From Desulfobacteraceae bacterium (GTDB lineage Bacteria > Desulfobacterota > DSM-4660 > Desulfatiglandales > Desulfatiglandaceae): a stretch of DNA of 6,684 nt. How positions within the stretch are numbered: position 1 is the first letter of the stretch; each line of letters starts with the position of its first letter. Made by a program: the position numbers and the translations under genes. The stretch spans positions 1 to 6,684 of the forward strand of contig DAOWOF010000133.1 in assembly GCA_030642205.1 (NCBI GenBank), read 5' to 3'. This document shows positions 1-5,762 of this stretch, one piece after another. The notes beneath the pieces were generated by a model. That model saw only the letters and a list, made by a program, of their open reading frames with translations. It did not search any database and had not been told where the DNA came from.

Positions 1-202
1 ATTACACCTCAATTATTTAGCCGGACTTAAAATAAATTAGTCAGCTAAAATTTGATCTTCGAAATAATCTTCGACAGGCTGTCAGGGAATGCAATATTTA
101 AAATTTTCCATACAATATATTGCGTGTTGAAAATTATTTTTGGGCTCCGTAGCAACCTGTCAAGACCTTTGCAAAACACCACCTTTCGTCCAATTTCGGT
201 GT

Positions 203-227
203 CGGTCTGCGTATTGCGCGCAGACCG
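203..227. repeat. Perfect 9-bp hairpin, GC-rich
   Basis: CGGTCTGCG at 203-211 is exactly complementary to CGCAGACCG at 219-227, leaving a 7-base loop. It is the most GC-rich spot in the first 500 bases. No T-run follows, so it is not a classical Rho-independent terminator. It shares the core GTCTGCGT with a second hairpin at 1851-1875, which suggests a repeat family. Confidence 0.7.
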
Positions 228-392
228 GTCAGGCTCAAATTTTAACATTCGAAATACTGGATGTATTCCTGTGTTTAAAATTTTTATACCCTTTGAACAT
301 AAACGAAATTAAACCTTTTTTAAAGGTCTCTATTTATTTCATATGGTTAAAATCTGCGCCTTTCTTAAATATTGGACAAAGTTGAAAATTTA

Positions 393-452
393 AAAAAATG
401 GCTTCTATAAAAAATATGCTAATCTACCATAATAATATGAATGCCATTTTTT
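393..452. repeat. 10-bp inverted repeat with 40-base spacer
   Basis: AAAAAATGGC at 393-402 is exactly complementary to GCCATTTTTT at 443-452. The A-run before and the T-run after the stem give it a bidirectional-terminator look. The 40-base loop is long and the stem has only four strong base pairs at its tip, so termination is doubtful. It could also be the remains of the ends of a small mobile element. Confidence 0.5.
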
Positions 453-533
453 CAATGTATTTGTCAAGATAATTTTATGGTTTTGTAAAATTTACACTTC
501 TCATGTAGACCTCAATAAATAAGGGATTTATCC

Positions 534-562
534 TTGACACAAAAATTTCTTTTTCTTATGCT
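534..562 (+). promoter_or_regulatory. Candidate sigma-70 promoter
   Basis: A consensus -35 box TTGACA (534-539) is separated by 17 bases from TATGCT (557-562), which matches the -10 consensus at four of six positions. It would read rightward into the transposase remnant, and possibly on to the mutase small-subunit gene about 690 bases downstream, since no clear terminator lies between. In such AT-rich DNA a chance match is possible. Confidence 0.35.
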
Positions 563-573
563 CGATAAAATAA

Positions 574-1203
574 TATATATTCCAGATAAGCGAGACTCTT
601 GCAGAGATACAAAAGAATCATGTTAAAACACAACATATTGCATCTGGACTGAAGAAGCGCCCATATTTTGCAGGTATCTGCAAGGGACTCAAGCTATTAT
701 TAGCTTTTTTGATTCTTGTTCCAATCATTACAGTTTGAGTCTAGTAAGCCTCTTGCAGAATTTGCCCAAAATGGCATAGCTAACAAATCAAAGAGTGACA
801 AGCATGTATGATCTCTGATGGATTCTGCATATTATGCGCCAATTATCAAGGAACACAGTAAATCTTTGGGCCATGTTCCTATAATTGATATCAACTCCCG
901 CGGGAACAAGAATATTGAAAAAGGAACTAAAGGCAGAAGCTAAACGAGCTAAGCTTACCAACCTTGAACGACCTGAAGATAGACCTTCAACGAAAGATCA
1001 GATGTTGAAAGGATCAATGGCCGTCTAAAGGATGAATTCAGCAATTATTCCTGATGCAGATGGTTGTTTCTGCAAGAGGCTCTAGTGAAAGGATTGCAGC
1101 AAATTATTGTGATCTTAAAATCCTATTGTTTACTATTAAAACCAAATTAAGAGCTTTGCTTCTTGGAATGAGAATAAAGAATTTATTAATTAGAACCGGA
1201 TAA
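574..1203 (+). pseudogene. Decayed DDE transposase (insertion-sequence remnant)
   Basis: Conceptual translation gives transposase-like blocks in shifting frames. From 812 the frame reads SLMDSAYYAPIIKEHSKSLG and continues with HVPIIDINSRGNK to about 922. The homology then moves +1 at about 920-924, reading ELKAEAKRAKLTNLERPEDR (924-983). It shifts again at about 984-986, reading FNERSDVERINGRLKDEF (986-1039) and stopping at 1052. A last open piece from 1057 to the TAA at 1201-1203 could be the divergent C-terminus. An in-frame TGA also interrupts the gene at 809-811. The DSAY, GHVPIID and NERSxVERxNGRLKDEF blocks are typical of IS4/IS5/IS1182-like DDE transposases, the last carrying the likely catalytic Glu. 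The upstream part (574-808) is only weakly recognisable. At least three lesions make it non-functional. I could not identify terminal repeats or target duplications. Confidence 0.8.
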
Positions 1204-1239
1204 AAAATTGGTAGAGACAGAAGTAAAGAAAATAATATA

Positions 1240-1250
1240 AAGGAAAGAGG
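1240..1250 (+). promoter_or_regulatory. Ribosome binding site of mutase small subunit
   Basis: The purine-rich AAGGAAAGAGG ends 5 bases before the ATG at 1256. The AAGGA part lies 11 bases from the ATG and the AGAGG part 5 bases, so either could pair with 16S rRNA. It supports the ATG at 1256 as the start. Confidence 0.7.
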
Positions 1251-1255
1251 TATTT

Positions 1256-1654
1256 ATGGTAGATCAAGAAAAGAAAGTCAGGCTACTGGTTGCCAAACCA
1301 GGGCTGGATGGCCATGAGCGTGGCGCTTGGGTCCTTTCCTATGGATTACGGGACGCAGGATTTGAGGTAATTTATACCGGATTAAGGCAAACGCCGGAAC
1401 AGATTGCCAATGCTGTTATTCAGGAAGACGTTAAAGTTGTAGGGCTTTCCATCCTTTCCGGGGCACACATGTTTTTAACTAAAAAAGTTATAGATACTGT
1501 CAGGAGTAAGGGAGCATCAGATGTCCTTTATCTTGTGGGAGGAGTAATTCCTGATGAAGATTTTCCAAAATTAAAAGAGTTAGGCGTCTCGGGTATATTT
1601 ACTGCCGGATCTTCCATAAGCCATATAGCGGATTTTATACGGTCACAAGTTTAA
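1256..1654 (+). CDS. Acyl-CoA mutase small subunit, cobalamin-binding (methylmalonyl-CoA mutase C-terminal domain family)
   Basis: This 132-residue protein is a stand-alone B12-binding domain, the length usual for the small subunit of a split methylmalonyl-CoA-type mutase. It carries the base-off/His-on signature DGHERG at 18-23. H20 is the lower axial cobalt ligand and D18 its partner, and the family lysine K14 is kept. The S-x-L motif is at 65-67 (SIL) and the GG of VGGVIPDED at 95-96; both contact the nucleotide tail in this fold. Near the C-terminus FTAGSS replaces the common FTPGT. There is no signal peptide or membrane segment, so it is cytoplasmic. The partner is almost certainly the large subunit at 3860-5605, which lacks a B12 domain of its own. 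An acyl-CoA ligase gene lies between the two subunits. The family is certain; the substrate is set by the large subunit and remains open. In a standard annotation it would be called mcmA2-like. Confidence 0.93.
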   Translation: MVDQEKKVRLLVAKPGLDGHERGAWVLSYGLRDAGFEVIYTGLRQTPEQIANAVIQEDVKVVGLSILSGAHMFLTKKVIDTVRSKGASDVLYLVGGVIPDEDFPKLKELGVSGIFTAGSSISHIADFIRSQV

Positions 1655-1693
1655 TATTGAAAGGATCTAATGATTAAGCAGGATCTTTCAATA
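1655..1693 (+). repeat. Hairpin immediately after the small-subunit stop
   Basis: TATTGAAA (1655-1662) pairs with TTTCAATA (1686-1693), and GATC (1664-1667) with GATC (1682-1685), leaving one bulged G at 1663 and a 14-base loop. It starts on the base after the TAA stop. There is no T-tract, so it may be a 3'-end stabilising or processing hairpin, not a terminator. Confidence 0.55.
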
Positions 1694-1810
1694 ATTAAGA
1701 ACTATAGCTTTCGAATGTTCATATAATAATCTGTTATGATTACGGCAAGCGAAATCTTTTTTTGTTGGGATAAGCGATAAAGAGGCTTTTCATACCATAC
1801 CCTTGAGCAT

Positions 1811-1837
1811 TTGATGGACTCGTAGAAAGTTCATCAA
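1811..1837. repeat. Imperfect 10-bp hairpin
   Basis: TTGATGGACT (1811-1820) pairs with AGTTCATCAA (1828-1837), nine Watson-Crick pairs plus one G-T wobble, around the 7-base loop CGTAGAA. No T-run follows. It is the first of three hairpins in 115 bases and probably part of a composite intergenic repeat. Confidence 0.65.
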
Positions 1838-1850
1838 CAGATCAGAAGGC

Positions 1851-1875
1851 ATGTCTGCGTGTGGCACGCACATAT
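1851..1875. repeat. GC-rich hairpin with TGCGTG stem
   Basis: TGCGTG (1856-1861) and CACGCA (1865-1870) form a perfect 6-bp stem around TGG. A weaker outer stem extends it to 1851-1875 with one mismatch and one wobble. It shares GTCTGCGT with the hairpin at 203-227. Confidence 0.55.
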
Positions 1876-1893
1876 AGGTGGACGCATCCCAGC

Positions 1894-1924
1894 CGGATAA
1901 AAAGACACGCCGACTTTTTATCCG
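1894..1924. repeat. Perfect 11-bp hairpin
   Basis: CGGATAAAAAG at 1894-1904 is exactly complementary to CTTTTTATCCG at 1914-1924, with a 9-base loop (ACACGCCGA). The T-run sits inside the stem and not after it, so this is not a textbook Rho-independent terminator in either direction. Together with its two upstream neighbours it fills much of the gap between the small-subunit and ligase genes. Confidence 0.8.
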
Positions 1925-1957
1925 ATTATCAAATTTGGGTAAAAGACAAAAATAATA

Positions 1958-1985
1958 TTGACCAGATACAGCCTTTATTCATAAT
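1958..1985 (+). promoter_or_regulatory. Candidate sigma-70 promoter for the acyl-CoA synthetase
   Basis: TTGACC (1958-1963, five of six -35 bases) is followed after 16 bases by CATAAT (1980-1985, five of six -10 bases). It lies about 105 bases upstream of the ATG at 2091. The inverted repeat at 2037-2053 would fall in the 5' untranslated leader. If real, the ligase and downstream genes can be transcribed apart from the small subunit. Confidence 0.45.
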
Positions 1986-2076
1986 GTTGCGGGTAATGAA
2001 ATTAAGAAAGGAATTTGGTTTTTATTCCATCGTTAACTGATGATAACCATCAGGAAATATGAGATTTGGACTTAGG

Positions 2077-2083
2077 AAAGGAG
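2077..2083 (+). promoter_or_regulatory. Ribosome binding site deciding the ligase start
   Basis: AAAGGAG at 2077-2083 lies 7 bases from the ATG at 2091 but only 4 from the in-frame TTG at 2088. The ATG is the better start on both spacing and codon type. Confidence 0.75.
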
Positions 2084-2090
2084 AATTTTG

Positions 2091-3653
2091 ATGGATATAG
2101 AATGGAATATTGGCTTAATTGTTAAAAAAAGAGCCATGCTTACTCCAGATAAGGCAGCAATGATATTTGAAGATACTCCAATTACTTATCAAGAGTTAAA
2201 TAAACGGACTAACCGAATGGCAAATCTAATGCAAAGTAAAGGGATCAAGAAGGGGGACAGGGTCGCTGTAGTACTATTGAACTGTCCGGAATTCTTTGAA
2301 ATCTATCTTGCTTCAGCCAAATTAGGTGCTATTTTTGTTCCCTTGAATTTTCGTCTGGTTGGCCCTGAACTGGAGTATGAATTAAATAATTGCGGAGCCA
2401 AATTTCTGTGCTTTCATGAGGCTGTTATTAAAAATATTGATTCTATTCGTAATAAGCTTTCAATTGATGCTGGCAATTATCTATTTTTAAAAAATTTTGA
2501 ATCCAGGGATGCTGTCTGTCCTGATTGGGCAGTTGACTATGATATTGCAATGAAAGACGAGAATGATGAAGAACCTGTTTCAGATAAACCGGTATCCATG
2601 GATGATCCACTTTGTATCATGTACACTTCTGGTGTAACCGGTGATCCTAAAGGAGCGGTGCTAACTCATGGCCAGACCTACTTTAAGAATTTTCAGGTCA
2701 TATTCTATATGGATTTTCTCAGTGATGATATATTTTTGGCCCAGGTGCCTATTTTTCATTCCGGTGGTCTCTTTGTTACAAGCACTCCTTGTTTATGTCG
2801 TGGAGTTACCTTTCTCCTGCGTCAATCCTTTGATCCTGGAAAATTTGCAGAGGATATCGAAAAATACAAGGCAACCTATGTTTGTGGAATGACATCTATG
2901 TGGAAAATGATCATCCAGGATGGAACAATAGATAAAATTGATACCAGTCATGTAAGAATAGTCGTGGGTGGAGGAGAAAAAACTCCTACCAGTTTGTTGG
3001 ATAATCTAGCTGCAAGAGGCATGCATCTTCAGATGGGATATGGCCAGACTGAAAATTCATTTATGATGCTTTTAGCAAAAGAAGATTGCGAAAGGAAACG
3101 AGGGTCTGTTGGCAAACCAGGTTTTTTCTCAGAGATCTGGATTCAAGATAAGAAAGGAAATAAATTACCCCCAAAAGAAATCGGTGAAATAGTAGCCAGG
3201 GGTCCGGTTGTAATGAGTCAATACTGGAATATGCCGGAAAAAACTAAAGAGGCTATCGTAGATGGTGTTCTGCACACAGGAGACGTGGGCTATATTGATG
3301 AAGAAGGTTTCTTTTATCTGGTTGACAGAGAAAAAGATATGTATCGGAGTGGAGGCGAAAATGTATATCCCGCTGAGATAGAAAAGATCTTGATGAATCA
3401 TGGAAATATACTGGATGTCGCGATTATAGGTGTGCCTGATGAAAAATGGGGTGAAACTGGAAAGGCATTTATTATGACAAAAGACGGGGAGACAATCCCT
3501 GTGGAAGAGGTAAGGGCATTTTTGGATGGAAAAGTAGCAAGATATAAATATCCTTCCAAATTTCAATTTGTAGAATCATTGCCTATGACGACAACCGGCA
3601 AGGTAAAAAAAGCAGAATTAAAAAAGAAATACGGTACGCGCCTGGATCAATAA
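2091..3653 (+). CDS. AMP-forming acyl-CoA synthetase (fatty-acid/aryl-CoA ligase type)
   Basis: This 520-residue cytoplasmic enzyme of the ANL superfamily activates a carboxylic acid with ATP and CoA to give acyl-CoA, AMP and PPi. Landmarks in order are the P-loop-like motif YTSGVTGDPKG at 178-188, YGQTE at 317-321, HTGD at 395-398, DREKD with R413 at 412-416, SGGENVYP at 420-427 in the hinge region, and TTTGK ending in the catalytic lysine K504. All catalytic landmarks are present and the length is normal, so it should be active. One small departure is V182, where most relatives have Thr (TSGTTG). Sequence alone does not fix the substrate; the protein is shorter than typical long-chain FadD proteins and resembles medium-chain and aryl-CoA ligases. 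Its place between the two subunits of a B12-dependent mutase suggests that it makes the mutase substrate or a nearby pathway intermediate. No accessory domain or membrane segment is visible. Confidence 0.92.
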   Translation: MDIEWNIGLIVKKRAMLTPDKAAMIFEDTPITYQELNKRTNRMANLMQSKGIKKGDRVAVVLLNCPEFFEIYLASAKLGAIFVPLNFRLVGPELEYELNNCGAKFLCFHEAVIKNIDSIRNKLSIDAGNYLFLKNFESRDAVCPDWAVDYDIAMKDENDEEPVSDKPVSMDDPLCIMYTSGVTGDPKGAVLTHGQTYFKNFQVIFYMDFLSDDIFLAQVPIFHSGGLFVTSTPCLCRGVTFLLRQSFDPGKFAEDIEKYKATYVCGMTSMWKMIIQDGTIDKIDTSHVRIVVGGGEKTPTSLLDNLAARGMHLQMGYGQTENSFMMLLAKEDCERKRGSVGKPGFFSEIWIQDKKGNKLPPKEIGEIVARGPVVMSQYWNMPEKTKEAIVDGVLHTGDVGYIDEEGFFYLVDREKDMYRSGGENVYPAEIEKILMNHGNILDVAIIGVPDEKWGETGKAFIMTKDGETIPVEEVRAFLDGKVARYKYPSKFQFVESLPMTTTGKVKKAELKKKYGTRLDQ

Positions 3654-3859
3654 TTTTGTTTATACCTCGAAAGGCCATAAATTGCTGTTTTTTAATGGCA
3701 CTGAATATCATGTGCATTGTCAATATCCAAGATAACAAGCCTTCATGCCTTGCTCTTGATACTCATTGCTTACCGAAAAAGACTCAATTTATAACCTTCC
3801 AGGGTATATATCTTGGTAGCTAAATTTTTACAAAGGCCATAAGAGGAGAAAAATATATT
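3654..3859. other. Intergenic gap between ligase and mutase large subunit
   Basis: No gene and no convincing terminator are visible in these 206 bases. A weak promoter-like pair is TTGCTT (3766-3771) with TATAAC (3790-3795), spacer 18; the -35 box matches at only three positions. The 11-mer AAAGGCCATAA occurs twice, at 3670-3680 and 3832-3842. The second copy abuts the AGGAG ribosome binding site (3844-3848), which lies 11 bases before the ATG at 3860. Confidence 0.5.
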
Positions 3860-5605
3860 ATGGGTAAGATTGAAGAAAAAAGAAGGGAGTGGATGGAAAA
3901 ACAAGTGACTCCCAAGTTGAAAAAATTAAAATTAAAAGAAATGCCCTCTCAATTTTACACCCCTCCAAATGATCGGGAAGACCCTGATTTCCTAGAAAAG
4001 ACTGGTTTCCCGGGGCAATATCCTTTTACAGCGGGAAACGATCCTGTGCCTCGCTGGCAGGCCTTTGCAGCGGCTCAGGCCAAGGCAAGCCTGAAATTTG
4101 AATTCGGCGGGTCGGGGGCCAGCGGAGCGGGCATGTATGCTGGTTTTGGCGCTCCTGAAGATTATCGTGATTATCTCCTGCGCATGCGTGAGATGGGGAG
4201 TCAAGCCGGGCCAAATTTTGCAATGGATCTTCCTACCCAGTGTGGTTATGATTCTGATTCTCCTCAGGCCGAAGGAGAGGTTGGGCGAGTGGGAGTTGCA
4301 ATTGATACTCTCAAGGACTTTGAGATCGTGTATTCCGCATATACCGGTGATGTGAATATTGATAAGGTATCCTCCAACTATACGATCAATGCCCCGGCCA
4401 TGATAATTATTGCCATGTACGCATCAATCGCTATTCAGAGGGGCATTCCTATAGCAAACCTAAGGGGAACACCTCAAAATGATATTCTTAAGGAATTCAT
4501 CAGCAGGGGCACTTATATCTTCCCTCCTGGCCCTTCTATAAGACTTTTTCGGGATATACTTGTTTTCTGCACTAAAAACATGCCTAAACTGAATATCACA
4601 AGTATTGGCGGATATCATATTCGGGAAGCTGGCGCCACTCGTGTCCAGGACCTTGCCTTTGCCATGGCCAATGGAGCCACCTATCTTCAGACAGGGATTG
4701 ACGCTGGTCTTGATATTGATTCTTTTGCTTCTAAATTTAGTTTTAATGGCTTTGGCGGAAGTATGGAAATTTATAAAGAAATAGCTTTTCAACGCGCCGC
4801 CAGACGTATTTGGTCCAGGATGTTAAAAGAACGTTTTGGGGCAAAGAATCCACGGAGTATGATGGTTAGACAGGTCATGACAGCCCATATTGGATGCTCC
4901 AGCGCAACTTTGCAGAGGCCGCTCAATAATCTTGCCAGGTCGGTTGTGGGAGCCATTAGTGGAGGTATGTGTGGAAGTATTCCTTTTGCCATGCCTCCCT
5001 GGGATGAACCTCTTGGGCTCGGTCATAGCATGGAAGCCAAGCAGTTGGGTTATGATGTTAACCGTATACTTATCTATGAAGCCAAACTTGGAGAAGTTCT
5101 TGATCCCTGGGCTGGTTCTTATTTTATGGAGAACTTGACAGATGAGATCGAAGGTCAGGTAATGGAAGAATTTGAGAAAGTGGAAAAGATGGGCGGTTCC
5201 GTTGGGTGCATTGAAAGCGGCTATATGCAACGAGCGATTGCGAGAAGCGCCTATGAAAGACAAAAACGGATTGAAGATCTGGAAGAATTTGTTGTTGGTG
5301 TCAATTGCTTTAAGGGGCCAAATGAGCTTGATATTATGACTGAACGCAAGGTTGCCGACCAATATCCCAAGGAATTGATGGAAACAGCGGAAGAACGTAA
5401 AGTTACAGCCCTTAAACAGCTAAAAAAGGAGCGTGACAATAAAGAGGTTGACAAGAACCTGAAGGATCTGGAAAAGGCAGCCAAGAATGAAGACATAAAT
5501 TTGATGCCCCATATCATGGATTGTGTCCAATCCTATACTACCCTTCAGGAAATGTGTGATGTTATGCGTGGTATTTTTGGCGAATATGAGCCAGCTAAGA
5601 TCTAA
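3860..5605 (+). CDS. Acyl-CoA mutase large subunit (methylmalonyl-CoA mutase catalytic-chain family, divergent)
   Basis: This 581-residue protein is the TIM-barrel catalytic chain of a B12-dependent acyl-CoA mutase. It ends where fused mutases begin their B12 domain, so it must use the separate small subunit at 1256-1654. Family landmarks are YAGFG (93-97), DLPTQCGYDSD (123-133), GTPQNDILKEF (203-213), RGTYIFPP (216-223), GYHIREAGAT (251-260), NPRSMMVR (330-337) and LDPWAGSYFMENLTDE (414-429). By alignment from memory, Y93, R216 and H253 match Tyr89, Arg207 and His244 of the Propionibacterium enzyme. The Tyr/Arg pair holds the substrate carboxylate and is replaced in isobutyryl- and 2-hydroxyisobutyryl-CoA mutases, so a dicarboxylyl-CoA substrate is likely. 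Oddly, the segment before Y93 is glycine-rich (FGGSGASGAGM, 82-92) instead of the CoA-binding RPWTxRQ. GSIPF (372-376) stands where methylmalonyl-CoA mutases have QSLHT. It may be methylmalonyl-CoA mutase or a relative acting on another substrate, such as an alkylsuccinyl-CoA. Confidence 0.9.
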   Translation: MGKIEEKRREWMEKQVTPKLKKLKLKEMPSQFYTPPNDREDPDFLEKTGFPGQYPFTAGNDPVPRWQAFAAAQAKASLKFEFGGSGASGAGMYAGFGAPEDYRDYLLRMREMGSQAGPNFAMDLPTQCGYDSDSPQAEGEVGRVGVAIDTLKDFEIVYSAYTGDVNIDKVSSNYTINAPAMIIIAMYASIAIQRGIPIANLRGTPQNDILKEFISRGTYIFPPGPSIRLFRDILVFCTKNMPKLNITSIGGYHIREAGATRVQDLAFAMANGATYLQTGIDAGLDIDSFASKFSFNGFGGSMEIYKEIAFQRAARRIWSRMLKERFGAKNPRSMMVRQVMTAHIGCSSATLQRPLNNLARSVVGAISGGMCGSIPFAMPPWDEPLGLGHSMEAKQLGYDVNRILIYEAKLGEVLDPWAGSYFMENLTDEIEGQVMEEFEKVEKMGGSVGCIESGYMQRAIARSAYERQKRIEDLEEFVVGVNCFKGPNELDIMTERKVADQYPKELMETAEERKVTALKQLKKERDNKEVDKNLKDLEKAAKNEDINLMPHIMDCVQSYTTLQEMCDVMRGIFGEYEPAKI

Positions 5606-5665
5606 TACTCTTATCCTAGCTTTTATATGAAAAAACTTAATACGTATCTTCAACTTTTTATGCTA

Positions 5666-5724
5666 AGAGTCTGTCACGAAATAACTACCACATTTTGCAT
5701 CTCATTTATCTCGAGACAGACTCT
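5666..5724. repeat. Long inverted repeat between large subunit and meaB
   Basis: AGAGTCTGTC (5666-5675) and GACAGACTCT (5715-5724) are perfectly complementary. After one A/A mismatch, CGA (5677-5679) and TCG (5711-5713) also pair, giving 13 pairs in a 14-bp stem around a 31-base loop. No T-tract follows. The shape suits a short repeat element or transcript-processing hairpin between two genes, not a terminator. Confidence 0.75.
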
Positions 5725-5762
5725 AATATTAAAATCTCTTTGATTGGAAAGAAGATAAAAAA

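Larger units (their letters stand above)
1..540. other. AT-rich non-coding region with inverted repeats
   Basis: No convincing gene is present. The longest open frames (up to 86 codons, near 52-312) have no Shine-Dalgarno site, overlap one another on both strands, and match no family I recognise. The stretch holds three visible inverted repeats: 91-97 with 117-123, 203-211 with 219-227, and 393-402 with 443-452. The 130-310 part is less AT-rich than its surroundings and resembles an intergenic repeat more than a coding region. That last reading is an inference from composition and hairpins; I could not check copy number. Confidence 0.6.
1655..2090. other. Intergenic region rich in hairpins
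   Basis: This 436-base gap holds no credible gene. It contains a hairpin directly after the small-subunit stop, a cluster of three hairpins at 1811-1924, a candidate promoter at 1958-1985, a small inverted repeat CTGATG/CATCAG (2037-2042 with 2048-2053), and the ribosome binding site of the ligase. The middle part looks like inserted repeat DNA that separated a formerly closer gene pair; that is an inference. Confidence 0.6.

Noticed and set aside
97..285. Direct repeat TTTAAAATTTT at 97-107 and 274-284
   Set aside because: It is a simple AT palindrome expected by chance in DNA of this composition.
52..385. Small + strand and - strand open frames as possible genes
   Set aside because: They overlap one another in several frames, lack ribosome binding sites, and have low-complexity hydrophobic translations.
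1894..1924. Rho-independent terminator
   Set aside because: The T-run forms part of the stem and no U-tract follows the hairpin, so the fold does not match the terminator pattern in either direction.
2088..2090. TTG as the start of the acyl-CoA synthetase
   Set aside because: It lies only 4 bases after the AAAGGAG ribosome binding site. The ATG directly following at 2091 has a normal 7-base spacing.
3165..3566. 133-codon open frame on the - strand
   Set aside because: It is antisense to the ligase C-terminal region, which carries conserved motifs on the + strand; its own translation resembles no family.
4823..5362. 179-codon open frame on the - strand
   Set aside because: It lies entirely inside the well-supported mutase large-subunit gene, has no recognisable motif, and is a reading-frame shadow.
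3860..5605. Isobutyryl-CoA, 2-hydroxyisobutyryl-CoA or pivalyl-CoA mutase
   Set aside because: Isobutyryl- and hydroxyisobutyryl-type enzymes replace the Arg207 equivalent with Gln and the Tyr89 equivalent with Phe or Ile. Here Y93 and R216 are kept, which favours a substrate with a free carboxylate.
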